A stretch of DNA of 64,000 nucleotides from CALNYZ01 sp942490945. Its GTDB lineage: Bacteria; Pseudomonadota; Gammaproteobacteria; UBA6429; Thiohalophilaceae. Under the pieces are notes generated by a model that was not told where the DNA came from, ran no database searches, and worked only from the letters and a program-made list of their open reading frames with translations. The stretch lies in assembly GCA_942490945.1 (NCBI GenBank), contig CALNYZ010000017.1:248001-312000 (forward strand), written 5' to 3'. The position numbers were made by a program, and so were the translations under genes. The stretch's first letter is position 1. The number at the start of each line of letters is the position of its first letter. Shown piece after piece: positions 25,795 to 34,765 of the stretch.

Positions 25795-26919
25795 ATGAAT
25801 ATGTCTCGACACCACTTTGCTAATAATCACGCCACACAAATACTGAATTTATGGCTGTATATTATTTTGGCCACTATGCCTGCCCTGTCTCAGGCTGTGT
25901 TAATTCCTGATGATCGCGCAGATATCATGGCGCACTCTTATCAAGGTGGTGGCGTAACGGCACAGGGCCCTGCGGTGCTCGTGCGAAAAGGTAACGACAC
26001 ATCATTCTCTGTGGCGGGCAGTTATTATGTCGATAATGTCAGCTCAGCATCCATTGATGTTGAAGCGCAGGCAAGCAAATATTCCGAAATTCGTACTGAA
26101 ACCGGGTTGAGTATTGATTACCTGGTATATGACACACTGGTGTCCGTCGGCGTGACAAACAGTGACGAGCCCGATTATATTTCCAACAGTGTTAATCTGG
26201 ATATGTCACAGGAATTTTTCGGCGGCATGTCGAAACTTGGCATAGGCTACACAAATGCCAACGATACTGTTAAACGCGTCGACACTGATTTTGAACAAGA
26301 CGTAGATCGTTATCATTACCGAATCGGCTGGACACAAATCTTGCTACCCAAATGGATTACCAGTTTCAACTATGAAGCCATTACAGACAAAGGTTATTTA
26401 AATAACCCCTATCGCGCTGCACGTGTACTGGGGGCATACGTGCCTGAGGTATATCCGGGCACCCGAACCAGCGAAGCATATTCCCTTACCTCTATAAACT
26501 ACTTTGACCACCGCGGTGCTTTTAAATTTTACACTCGTTATTTCACGGATACATGGAGCATATCAGCCACAACATTTGATTTCGGTTACAGCAAAAAATT
26601 TGGTTCCCGACATTTATTCGAAATGAACTACCGAACATACTCGCAAACTGCTGCATCATTCTATAGTGATAATTTCTCGGAAGAATTTGACTACATGGCG
26701 CGTGACAAGGAATTAAGCACCTTCGATAGTGATACATACAAATTCAAATACACGTTTGAACTCTTCGAGAAAGGCAATGGTTTCTTCTCAAAAGGAGTCT
26801 TCTCTACATCGATTGCTTTTATTACATATAACTATGCTGACTTCACTCATTACCAAACAGGCGATGCCTATAGTTATGACGCAACTGTCACACAATTACT
26901 ACTTTCCCTTTGGTTCTGA
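25795..26919 (+). CDS. DUF3570 outer-membrane-barrel-like protein
   Basis: Start set at ATG 25795, four bases after the DUF4266 stop; the frame is open further upstream inside DUF4266 but that part is not a signal peptide. 374 residues with a signal peptide (ALSQAVLIPDD region) and the DUF3570 start DRADIMAHSYQGGGVTAQGPAVLVRK. The rest is long amphipathic strands with Tyr/Asp-rich turns (SNSVNLDMSQEFFGGMSKLGIG, YHYRIGWTQIL) and ends LLLSLWF, so it is very likely a beta-barrel of 12-16 strands. DUF3570 goes with DUF4266; I infer an outer-membrane partner or export pore for it. Confidence 0.82.
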   Translation: MNMSRHHFANNHATQILNLWLYIILATMPALSQAVLIPDDRADIMAHSYQGGGVTAQGPAVLVRKGNDTSFSVAGSYYVDNVSSASIDVEAQASKYSEIRTETGLSIDYLVYDTLVSVGVTNSDEPDYISNSVNLDMSQEFFGGMSKLGIGYTNANDTVKRVDTDFEQDVDRYHYRIGWTQILLPKWITSFNYEAITDKGYLNNPYRAARVLGAYVPEVYPGTRTSEAYSLTSINYFDHRGAFKFYTRYFTDTWSISATTFDFGYSKKFGSRHLFEMNYRTYSQTAASFYSDNFSEEFDYMARDKELSTFDSDTYKFKYTFELFEKGNGFFSKGVFSTSIAFITYNYADFTHYQTGDAYSYDATVTQLLLSLWF

Positions 26920-26935
26920 CTACAGGAACTCGTAT

Positions 26936-27484
26936 ATGAACAGACTGCTAACAATACTATTATTTCTGATCGGCATGAATGTATTTGCTGAAGAGCCCCA
27001 ACTGGCTGAGCAGAATAACATTCAGCCGCATGAGGAATTAAGTTCGCTTGACAAACGTATTCAGGGTTTGAAACAAAATGTGCTTGATTTAAATCGCGAC
27101 CTGTTCTTGCTGGAAGAAGAATTACTCTTTCCTTCAAACACACAGGTATCTGTATTCCTCTCTATAGATATCGGTAAATTGTTCAGCCTTGATTCAGTGC
27201 AGCTGCGAATCGATAATAAAATTGTAACCAACCATTTGTATACAGATCGCGAAGTTAAGGCATTAAAACGTGGTGGTGTACAACGCCTGTACCTTGGTAA
27301 TCTGTCTTCTGGCTCACATGATATTACCGCATTTTTTACTGGTATCGGACCAAATAATCGCGAATACAAGACCGGTACTACGGTAAAACTCGAGAAAACG
27401 AGTGCCCCTCAATATATCGAACTGACAATTTCAGATAATACGACAAATCAACAACCTGCTTTTAAAACTAAAATCTGGGAATAA
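26936..27484 (+). CDS. Secreted coiled-coil/beta protein of unknown function
   Basis: 182 residues, ATG 26936 with AGGA about 10 bases upstream. Signal peptide to about residue 18 (MNVFAEE); then a short coiled coil (LDKRIQGLKQNVLDLNRDLF, about residues 40-62); then an immunoglobulin-like beta domain of about 110 residues (VQLRIDNKIVTNHLYTDR, GGVQRLYLGNLSSGSHDITAFF). I do not recognise a named family. Coiled coil plus beta domain in the periplasm fits a linker or an assembly factor. It opens the second half of the operon, directly before the TPR/motor genes, two bases ahead of the first TPR gene. Confidence 0.65.
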   Translation: MNRLLTILLFLIGMNVFAEEPQLAEQNNIQPHEELSSLDKRIQGLKQNVLDLNRDLFLLEEELLFPSNTQVSVFLSIDIGKLFSLDSVQLRIDNKIVTNHLYTDREVKALKRGGVQRLYLGNLSSGSHDITAFFTGIGPNNREYKTGTTVKLEKTSAPQYIELTISDNTTNQQPAFKTKIWE

Positions 27485-27486
27485 AA

Positions 27487-29367
27487 TTGTCGTTGAACTT
27501 TTATAAGGCTGGCCTTTCATTTTGTCTGACACTCACCCTGACAATTTCAGTATCAATCTGTTCGGCAAATGATGACGTACCAAAACAGGTTGTTAAAGAC
27601 CTCGATTATGGTGAATCGCTTTTCTATTTTTATCAGGAAGATTACTTTGACTCACTGACCACACTGCTTGTTTCCCAGATTAAAAATCCGACATCCAAAC
27701 AGGGCTATGATCCATTGATTTTAACTGGCGGACTGTACCTGTCGTATGGCTTGTACAATCGAGCTTTTGAAATTTTTACAAATTTGATAAATAAAGATCT
27801 TCCTTTGCCAGTGCAGGATCGTGCGTGGTTTTATCTTGGCAAACTTTATTACCTTAAAGGCTATTATGATAATGCCGAACAGGCACTTTTAAAAATCAGG
27901 AATACACTTCCTGAGCATCGCAAAGACGAACGTCTGAATATTCTTGCAAACATATATATCAAAAACAAACGTTACAATGATGCAATTGCCCTGCTTGCCA
28001 ATTTCAGTAGTGACTCGATTTGGGAGTTCTATGCCCGATATAATCTCGGTGTTGCCCTTATCAAGGCACAGCAGGTTGAAGCCGGCATAAAACAGATGGA
28101 CGAAGTAACGTCACTTGACCCGGTGGATCCTGAAACACGTGCCTTGCGTGACAAATCCAATCTTGCGGTTGGATATGCTTATTTAAGAGATAATAAGGCA
28201 CAAAATGCAGCCAAATATCTTGAAAATGTACGCCTTGAAGGACCGCTGTCGAATAAAGCACTTCTCGGTATTGGTTGGGCACATGCCGCAAAAAATGAAC
28301 ACACACGCGCACTCGTGCCCTGGCTCGAACTTAAATCCCGTAATCCCCATGACATCGCTGTACAGGAATCATTACTCGCCATACCGTTTACATTCGAAAA
28401 GTTAAATGCGGATGATAATGCGCTGGAATTTTACCAATATGCGGTTAATGAATACGAAAAAGAGATCAACAGCCTGCAAACGATCATGACAGATGTTGAT
28501 ACAGGCGAACTGATACGCGCGCTACACCAGGCATATAACAGACATGATGGTCGTAAACGCGCCATAGATACCCCGCCGGACTCACACATTACCCCTTATA
28601 TTGAATCAATTATTTCAAAAAATGAATTCCAGCAAGCGTACCTGAATTATCGTGACCTGCTACACCTGCAAAAAGTCCTTGAAAACTGGCTGATTCAATT
28701 CCCTGCATACGAACTGATGCTTGCCGAGCGAAAAAAACGCTACGACGACAAGTATCCAACTATCGCAAGCGATGACAGATTAAACCTGATTGAACAATTC
28801 AAATTACAGCGTGACAAATTCAGCCTGAAAATCAATGAAATTGAAAAAAGCGATGACCCTCGTGGCCTTGCTACCGACAAGGAAATTGAATTATTAAATC
28901 GCTTGCAACGTGTAATCATACAATCCCGGCAATCTTCTGGCGAAGACCTCTCTGTGCAGCGACATAAAACCCATATACTCAATGGGCTGTTGTTCTGGGA
29001 GATGTCACGCAATTACATACCACGTCTCTGGCAAGTCAAGAATACGCTCTACACGCTAGACAAAGCCATACTCGATGCCGAGCGGGCACAAATCAACTTA
29101 AAGAAATCCCTGACGCATTCACCGACAAGATTTGTTGGTTTTAGCGATCGTATAAATCAGAACAGACAAAAGATTTTGCGGCTAAAATCTACATTGAAAA
29201 CATTAACAAACGAACAGGAACAATTTATCGTCACGCTCTCCTTGCGTGAACTGAATACCAGGCAACGATTGTTACGAACCTATCATTCTCGTGCGCGCTA
29301 TTCACTTGCCCGACTTTCCGACAAGATCGCGACCAGAAAAAAATCCGGGCAAGCTGATGAAAAATAA
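27487..29367 (+). CDS. Periplasmic TPR-repeat protein, TTG start
   Basis: 626 residues. The only plausible start is TTG 27487 (or TTG 27493), because no ATG precedes the signal peptide; GGGA lies six bases upstream. Signal peptide to about residue 26 (ICSAND). Residues 35-330 are tetratricopeptide-like helix pairs (DYGESLFYFYQEDYFDS, AWFYLGKLYYLKGYYDNAEQ, LGVALIKAQQVEAGIKQMDE, KALLGIGWAHAAKNEHTRAL). The C-terminal 290 residues are long charged helices without repeats. It is a periplasmic scaffold, read 11 bases into the next TPR gene. The rare start may reduce its dose relative to its neighbours. Confidence 0.78.
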   Translation: MSLNFYKAGLSFCLTLTLTISVSICSANDDVPKQVVKDLDYGESLFYFYQEDYFDSLTTLLVSQIKNPTSKQGYDPLILTGGLYLSYGLYNRAFEIFTNLINKDLPLPVQDRAWFYLGKLYYLKGYYDNAEQALLKIRNTLPEHRKDERLNILANIYIKNKRYNDAIALLANFSSDSIWEFYARYNLGVALIKAQQVEAGIKQMDEVTSLDPVDPETRALRDKSNLAVGYAYLRDNKAQNAAKYLENVRLEGPLSNKALLGIGWAHAAKNEHTRALVPWLELKSRNPHDIAVQESLLAIPFTFEKLNADDNALEFYQYAVNEYEKEINSLQTIMTDVDTGELIRALHQAYNRHDGRKRAIDTPPDSHITPYIESIISKNEFQQAYLNYRDLLHLQKVLENWLIQFPAYELMLAERKKRYDDKYPTIASDDRLNLIEQFKLQRDKFSLKINEIEKSDDPRGLATDKEIELLNRLQRVIIQSRQSSGEDLSVQRHKTHILNGLLFWEMSRNYIPRLWQVKNTLYTLDKAILDAERAQINLKKSLTHSPTRFVGFSDRINQNRQKILRLKSTLKTLTNEQEQFIVTLSLRELNTRQRLLRTYHSRARYSLARLSDKIATRKKSGQADEK

Positions 29368-32158
29368 AATCATTCTTATTTTTCTTGTTGTAACACTGTC
29401 TGCTTGCTCAAGCAATGAGCCACCCACGATCGCGTCTCTTGCTGACAAGAAAATCAGAATCGACAAAACATCGAGTCAGGAAATAAAACCGGAAAATGTC
29501 ATTCAGCAATATCGTGACTTTCTGAAAAATGCGCCAGTTGAAAACATGTACAGTGATGCAAAACGACGCGTGGCAGACCTTGAATTAAGCATTGGGGAAG
29601 AAAAAAGTATCAGTGGTGATAATCCTGAAGTTGGATCGACACAACTGCGCTCTGCAGTCGAGCAATATAAAGTCTATTTGCGAACCCATCCAGGTAGCCG
29701 TGATAACGAACTGGTATTATACCAACTGGCAAAAGCCTACTCATTATTGAGTGAACCAAAGAAAGAACAGGAAACACTTGATAAAATAATACAACAGTTC
29801 CCGGACACACGTTATCTTGATGAAGTACAATTTCGACGTGGCGAAACCTTGTTTCTGCTCAAGGACTATAGTGCCTCCGCACAAGCCTATGGCGCTATCG
29901 TCAACACCCATAAAGAGTCCTTATTTTACAAGAAAGCCTTGTATAAATATGGCTGGTCATATTTTAAATTAAGCCGGTTTGACAAGGCGCTGGTACAGTT
30001 TATTCGCTTGCTGGATGAAAATAACGCAGAAGGTAAACTCGGTCGTATTGGTCTTGCAAATTCTATCAGCCGCGCAGACAAAGAACTCTTAACCGATACC
30101 TTAAGAGTAACGAGCCTTACTTTGTCTTATCAGGATGGTGCGCAGACCTTGCAAAAATTTATGGCAAAACATGGCAGCAAATCATACGAACCGCTGCTGT
30201 ATAGAAGTCTCGGTGATTTATACAAGGATAAGGAACGTGTCATCGATGCAGCAGATACCTATATGGCCTATGTCAAACGTTTTCCTAATGATACTGACGC
30301 ACCAATTTTCCATCAGGATGCAATCATCGCATACGAAAAAGGAAACTTTAAAGAACTGCTCCTGCAAGCCAAGATTGATTTCGCCACCCAGTATGGACAG
30401 AGAAGTTACTATTGGCGCACACAAACAAATCAAAAACGTGAATTCCTTTTACCCTTGCTGAAAAAACACATCTCTGATTTGGCGACACATTTCCATGCCA
30501 ATGCCAGAAAATCACGAAAACGAAGTGAGTATCAACAAGCTGCAAACTGGTACAGTGAATACATCCAGGCATTCCCGACCAATCCTGAAACCGCTAAAAT
30601 GAATTTTCTTTATGCTGAAGCGCTTAATGAATCACAAAATTATCAGCAAGCCATTATTGAATTTGAAAAGACTGCCTACACATACCCTCGACATAGCAAG
30701 AGCGCTGAAGCCGCCTATGCCGCTATACTTATATATAACAAAGTTACACCCTCAATTAGCAAAGATAAGCAGGCAGCCTGGCAACAAAAATCCATTGCCA
30801 GCTCATTAATTTTTGCAGATCGATTCCGTGATGACGCGCGGGCGATTCAGGTGCTATCAAAAACATCCGAACAATTATTCCAGCTTAAAGAATATCAACG
30901 TGCGCGCGATACCGCACAAACCTTGTTGAGTCGCGCCGGAAATACAGTACCAAACTCGATATTTAAAACTACCTGGACTGTCATTGGCCATTCGGAGTTT
31001 GAATTAAAACAATATGCAAATGCAGAATCTGCCTACCGGCGCGTGCTCGACTATACAGCGAAGACAAAAGCAAATAACAAATCAATTCTGACCATTAAGG
31101 ACAGACTGGCTGCAAGTATCTACAAACAGGGTGAACAGGCCAAGGAAAACAACCAGCCGGATCTTGCGATAGGACATTTTCTACGCGTTAAAACCGTCGC
31201 CCCTGGCTCATCGCTGGTTATCAATGCGGAATATGATGCTGCAACCATGCTGATTTCTCTCAAACGTTATGCCAAGGCTCAGCGCACTCTGGAGGGATTT
31301 CGTAAGCAGTTACCGGCTGAACACAAACTCCAATCCGGCATTACCGAGAAACTCGCGTTTATCTATACCGAAACAGGCCAGAATGCAAAAGCGGCACGTG
31401 AAATCGAACGAATGTTAAATTATGTCGGCACACCGGAACAAAAACGCACCATGACATGGCAGGTGGCTGACTTGTACTATAAGGGCAAGAATTACGATAA
31501 TGCCGTTCGTATGTACCAACAATATATCAAACACTATCCATTGCCGCTTGATGATGCCATGGAGGCACGGCATAAACTTGCCGAGTATTATAAAAACAGT
31601 AATCAATTAAAAGCATGGGGAAAAGAATTACGTGGCATTATTAATGCAGATCATGCAGCAAAAGCTGCACGAACTGATCGCTCGCGTTATCTTGCTGCAG
31701 ATGCCATGCTGACGCTCGCCAAACCAAGTCAAACCGCTTTCACGAATGCCAGACTGACCATTCCACTGAAAAAAAGTCTCAAGAAAAAGAAAAACCTCAT
31801 GCAAAAAGCGATTAAAGCCTATGAACAGGCGATCAACTATAATGTCGGCGAAGTAACGACTTCAGCAACCTACCAGATTGCAGAAATCTACAGCGATTTC
31901 GCTCGCGCACTAATGCGCTCGCCTCGTCCTAAGGGATTGTCCGCAGATGAACAGGAGCAATATATGATACTCCTCGAAGAACAGGCCTATCCATTTGAGG
32001 AAAAAGCCATCGATATTCATGCTGCAAATGTTAAACAAGTCACAGCAGGGCTATATGATAAATGGGTAAAACAGAGTTTGCAGAAACTTGAAAAACTTGA
32101 ACCAGCACGATATGCAAAACGAGAGAAAATAGAATCCTATGTCAGTGCGCCAAATTAA
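29357..32158 (+). CDS. Large TPR-repeat lipoprotein
   Basis: Start at ATG 29357 inside the end of the previous gene (overlap ATGAAAAATAA). 933 residues. Lipobox VTLSAC near residue 17, then more than a dozen TPR units over most of the length (for example VLYQLAKAYSLLSEPKKEQE, AYGAIVNTHKESLFYKKALY, AVRMYQQYIKHYPLPLDDA), with a basic linker near residues 815-830. It is lipid-anchored, probably to the outer membrane, and facing the periplasm. Comparable giant TPR proteins accompany AgmX-type motors in gliding systems; that likeness is inference. It overlaps the next gene by 20 bases. Confidence 0.8.
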   Translation: MKNKIILIFLVVTLSACSSNEPPTIASLADKKIRIDKTSSQEIKPENVIQQYRDFLKNAPVENMYSDAKRRVADLELSIGEEKSISGDNPEVGSTQLRSAVEQYKVYLRTHPGSRDNELVLYQLAKAYSLLSEPKKEQETLDKIIQQFPDTRYLDEVQFRRGETLFLLKDYSASAQAYGAIVNTHKESLFYKKALYKYGWSYFKLSRFDKALVQFIRLLDENNAEGKLGRIGLANSISRADKELLTDTLRVTSLTLSYQDGAQTLQKFMAKHGSKSYEPLLYRSLGDLYKDKERVIDAADTYMAYVKRFPNDTDAPIFHQDAIIAYEKGNFKELLLQAKIDFATQYGQRSYYWRTQTNQKREFLLPLLKKHISDLATHFHANARKSRKRSEYQQAANWYSEYIQAFPTNPETAKMNFLYAEALNESQNYQQAIIEFEKTAYTYPRHSKSAEAAYAAILIYNKVTPSISKDKQAAWQQKSIASSLIFADRFRDDARAIQVLSKTSEQLFQLKEYQRARDTAQTLLSRAGNTVPNSIFKTTWTVIGHSEFELKQYANAESAYRRVLDYTAKTKANNKSILTIKDRLAASIYKQGEQAKENNQPDLAIGHFLRVKTVAPGSSLVINAEYDAATMLISLKRYAKAQRTLEGFRKQLPAEHKLQSGITEKLAFIYTETGQNAKAAREIERMLNYVGTPEQKRTMTWQVADLYYKGKNYDNAVRMYQQYIKHYPLPLDDAMEARHKLAEYYKNSNQLKAWGKELRGIINADHAAKAARTDRSRYLAADAMLTLAKPSQTAFTNARLTIPLKKSLKKKKNLMQKAIKAYEQAINYNVGEVTTSATYQIAEIYSDFARALMRSPRPKGLSADEQEQYMILLEEQAYPFEEKAIDIHAANVKQVTAGLYDKWVKQSLQKLEKLEPARYAKREKIESYVSAPN

Positions 32159-32774
32159 TAATTTGCTGAAACCATTTATCATGGGGCTGGCTTGTCTGGT
32201 TCTGGCTGCTTGCACCGGGTCGGGCCCGACCAGGAGTGAAGAGAGCAGCCTGCAAGCCAGTAATGATCCAAGATTAACCGCAGAATTTAATCGCGCTGTC
32301 AGTATTTTACAATCCGGCAATGAACAGCTGGCATTCAAATTATTTTCAGACATTACAAAAAAATATCCCGATTCTTCTGGTGCACATGTGAATATTGGAC
32401 TTGCCTACCTGAAGTCGAATAAACTGAAGGAAGCAGAAACTGCCTTCAATAATGCAATTGGAATTAATTCAAAAAACGCCGTAGCGTACAATGGCCTGGG
32501 CGTGGTTTTGCGTAAACAAGGCAAATTTAAAGAAGCTGAAACGGCATACCTTACTGCCCTTTCAATTAATGCCAAGTATGCAAATGCACATTTAAATATT
32601 GGCATACTGCAAGATATTTATTTTGATTCGCCTGACAAGGCTTTGACGCATTACCAGGAATATATGAAGCATGCAGCCAACAAGGACAAGATGGTTGAGA
32701 AATGGATCATTGACGTCCAGCGAAGAAGCGCAGTACCAGCACCCAAAGGTTCAACTGGAGGTTCAAAAGGATGA
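32139..32774 (+). CDS. TPR-repeat lipoprotein (PilF/NlpI-like size)
   Basis: 211 residues from ATG 32139, overlapping the previous gene by 20 bases. Lipobox VLAAC near residue 25. The mature part has four canonical TPRs (AVSILQSGNEQLAFKLFSDI, GAHVNIGLAYLKSNKLKEAE, AVAYNGLGVVLRKQGKFKEA, ANAHLNIGILQDIYFDSPDK). Size and layout resemble PilF/PilW and NlpI-type pilotins that help outer-membrane proteins insert or assemble. Here it could serve as the pilotin of the barrels earlier in the operon. It ends ATGA-coupled with the next gene. Confidence 0.82.
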   Translation: MSVRQINNLLKPFIMGLACLVLAACTGSGPTRSEESSLQASNDPRLTAEFNRAVSILQSGNEQLAFKLFSDITKKYPDSSGAHVNIGLAYLKSNKLKEAETAFNNAIGINSKNAVAYNGLGVVLRKQGKFKEAETAYLTALSINAKYANAHLNIGILQDIYFDSPDKALTHYQEYMKHAANKDKMVEKWIIDVQRRSAVPAPKGSTGGSKG

Positions 32775-33040
32775 GAAAACTATTCTCGGCGACACTCTTT
32801 TACATTATGGTGATTTGCTCTGCACATGCCGAAGACAGACTCGATATGCAAGGTACGTCAGTAATTGGTAATCAGGAATTGCCAAAAATGCTTTATGTCG
32901 TACCATGGAAAAATTCAGAATTGCCGGATATGAATGCACCACCTTTGGGAAGTTTAATTGATGAAATATTACAACCCCTCGACCGTGAGGAATTTCAACG
33001 CGAAGTGAACTATTATCATACACTTCACGATACAAAATGA
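32771..33040 (+). CDS. Small secreted protein of unknown function
   Basis: 89 residues, ATG overlapping the upstream stop as ATGA. Signal peptide to about residue 20 (ICSAHAED); then DRLDMQGTSVIGNQELPKML, YVVPWKNSELPDM, and an amphipathic C-terminal helix (DREEFQREVNYYHTL). No cysteine in the mature part and no repeat or enzyme motif. I do not recognise a named family. Tight coupling to the TPR lipoprotein and its place just before the ExbB gene suggest it is a small periplasmic link between the scaffold and the motor. Confidence 0.65.
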   Translation: MRKLFSATLFYIMVICSAHAEDRLDMQGTSVIGNQELPKMLYVVPWKNSELPDMNAPPLGSLIDEILQPLDREEFQREVNYYHTLHDTK

Positions 33041-33076
33041 TTATAAGAATACAAGTATTGAGCCAAGGAGCCGAGT

Positions 33077-33730
33077 ATGTTTGATGCAACAATAGAAAGC
33101 TACAATGGTGTAGTGAACTTTTTTAAAGGTGGTGGATTCTTTATGATACCCATCGCGCTTGTTCTTGCGATTGGTTTTGCCATCGCGATTGAACGTTGGC
33201 TATATCTGAATAATGCCAAACTTAAAAATCGCAAAATACTTTCCAAGGCGCTACCGCTAATGCAAAGTGGTGACTACCAGCAGGTCTACACACTAACCAG
33301 CCGTTCTGAACATGCTATTGCCAAAATTCTTACCCAGGGCCTGGCCAAATTCAAAGCAGCCGAGAATCGTGATGACATTGAAGCGGCCATGGAGGAAAGC
33401 ATGCTGGAAGTTATTCCACGACTCGAAAAACGTACGCATTATCTCGCCATGTTCGCCAACATCGCCACCCTGCTTGGCTTGCTGGGTACGATTATCGGCT
33501 TGATAGACGCATTTACCGCAGTACAAGCAGTCGACCCGGCTACCAAAGCGGCAGTGCTTTCAGGCAGTATTTCAAAAGCCATGAACACCACCGCATTCGG
33601 ATTGATGGTCGCCATACCTCTGCTATTCGCCTATACCGTTTTGCAAACCAAAACGACACAAATTGTCGACAGTCTTGAAATGGCAACAGTCAAGTTTGTG
33701 AACTTGATGGCTCACCGAAAGAAGCAATAA
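33077..33730 (+). CDS. ExbB/TolQ/MotA-family proton channel protein
   Basis: 217 residues with AAGGAG 6 bases before the ATG. Three membrane helices at about residues 20-42, 123-147 and 170-192, and a cytoplasmic loop between the first two. The family core is clear: YLAMFANIATLLGLLGTIIG, then SISKAMNTTAFGLMVAIPLL, where the Thr residues face the channel. Together with ExbD proteins it would use the proton gradient to drive an arm across the periplasm. The partner genes show it belongs to the ExbB/TolQ side of the family, not a flagellar stator. Four genes of the motor follow in order: exbB, exbD, exbD, agmX-like. Confidence 0.9.
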   Translation: MFDATIESYNGVVNFFKGGGFFMIPIALVLAIGFAIAIERWLYLNNAKLKNRKILSKALPLMQSGDYQQVYTLTSRSEHAIAKILTQGLAKFKAAENRDDIEAAMEESMLEVIPRLEKRTHYLAMFANIATLLGLLGTIIGLIDAFTAVQAVDPATKAAVLSGSISKAMNTTAFGLMVAIPLLFAYTVLQTKTTQIVDSLEMATVKFVNLMAHRKKQ

Positions 33731-33733
33731 CTG

Positions 33734-34222
33734 ATGGCAAGACGCAGAAGAAGAAGCCGGCAACCCGTGATGGCGGAAATCAACATCACTGCCTTCATGA
33801 ACCTGATGGTGGTTTTGGTACCATTCCTGTTAATCACCGCCGTCTTTACCCACATTACGGTGCTGGAACTTAACCTGCCCGGTTCAGCTTCATCCGCGAA
33901 TAAAGACAAGCCGCAATTTGAACTGCAAATCATAGTACGCAAAAACGCAATTGTCTTATCCGATAATCGCGGCGGTATCATCAAGTCGCTGGCGAAAACT
34001 CCACAAGGCTATAACTTCGCTGCATTAACTGAAACGCTTAAACAGGTCAAGTCACGTGTTCCCGATAAAACGAATGCGAGCATCCTGTCTGAACCAGATA
34101 CGACATACGACACAATCGTACAAATAATGGATGCAACGCGCAGTTATCGGGCAAAAGATAATGGCGAGTGGATTGATGCTGAATTATTTCCCGATATCTC
34201 AATTGGTGATGCACCAAAATAA
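33734..34222 (+). CDS. ExbD/TolR-family protein lacking the channel Asp
   Basis: 162 residues, three bases after exbB. A basic N-terminus (ARRRRRSRQ) precedes the single helix INITAFMNLMVVLVPFLLI. In ExbD and TolR this helix starts with a conserved Asp that carries protons; here the position is Asn23 (codon AAC at 33800-33802). The periplasmic domain (QFELQIIVRKNAIVLSDN, TLKQVKSRVPDKTNASI, YDTIVQIMDATRSYRAKD) is the usual ExbD fold. It cannot do proton transfer in the standard way, and its neighbour ExbD keeps Asp31. I infer a heteromeric ExbD pair in which this one is structural. Confidence 0.88.
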   Translation: MARRRRRSRQPVMAEINITAFMNLMVVLVPFLLITAVFTHITVLELNLPGSASSANKDKPQFELQIIVRKNAIVLSDNRGGIIKSLAKTPQGYNFAALTETLKQVKSRVPDKTNASILSEPDTTYDTIVQIMDATRSYRAKDNGEWIDAELFPDISIGDAPK

Positions 34223-34255
34223 TGTATCAAACAACCTAAAAGTGTTCTGAATTAT

Positions 34256-34765
34256 ATGAAAGAATCGCGACGTTCAAAGCGTATGAAGCGCCAACACAGC
34301 AAACATGACACCAGCAAGGCATCGCTGAACATGGTGTCGTTGATGGACATTTTTACTATTCTGGTGTTCTTCCTTCTGGTTACTTCTGCCGAATCCGAAG
34401 TGTTGCCTTCGCCCAAGGCAATCAAGCTGCCAGAATCGCATACCGAGAGGTTTCCCAAGCGTACGCTTATCATTATGGTTAACGATAAGACCATACTAGT
34501 GAATGGGAAACTTGTTGCAGATGTCAGTGAAGTTAACCGTAACGGTAGCAGCATTGTACCGCAGTTACGTAAACATCTAGCCGACTATAAACTGACCCAG
34601 AAAAATGCTGATCCGAAAAAACGTCACCCCATTACCATCATGGGCGACAAGGAAATTCCCTATCATTTACTGAAAAAAATTATGCTGACCTGTGCTGAAC
34701 AGGATTTCTCAAACGTATCGCTCGCCGTTGTACAAAAACAGCGTCCAGAGGAATCAACCAAATGA
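34256..34765 (+). CDS. Second ExbD/TolR-family protein, channel Asp present
   Basis: 169 residues. A basic N-terminus (RRSKRMKRQHSKH) is followed by a helix LNMVSLMDIFTILVFFLLV with Asp31 at the proton-carrying position, then a periplasmic domain (RTLIIMVNDKTILVNGKLVA, HPITIMGDKEIPYHLLKKIM) of the ExbD type. It is the active-looking member of the ExbD pair and should line the ExbB channel. It ends overlapping the start of the AgmX-like gene by four bases. Confidence 0.9.
   Translation: MKESRRSKRMKRQHSKHDTSKASLNMVSLMDIFTILVFFLLVTSAESEVLPSPKAIKLPESHTERFPKRTLIIMVNDKTILVNGKLVADVSEVNRNGSSIVPQLRKHLADYKLTQKNADPKKRHPITIMGDKEIPYHLLKKIMLTCAEQDFSNVSLAVVQKQRPEESTK

Noticed and set aside
33077..34765. 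Flagellar stator MotA/MotB
   Set aside because: The partners are ExbD-type proteins without the OmpA-like peptidoglycan domain, followed by an AgmX/TonB-like protein.
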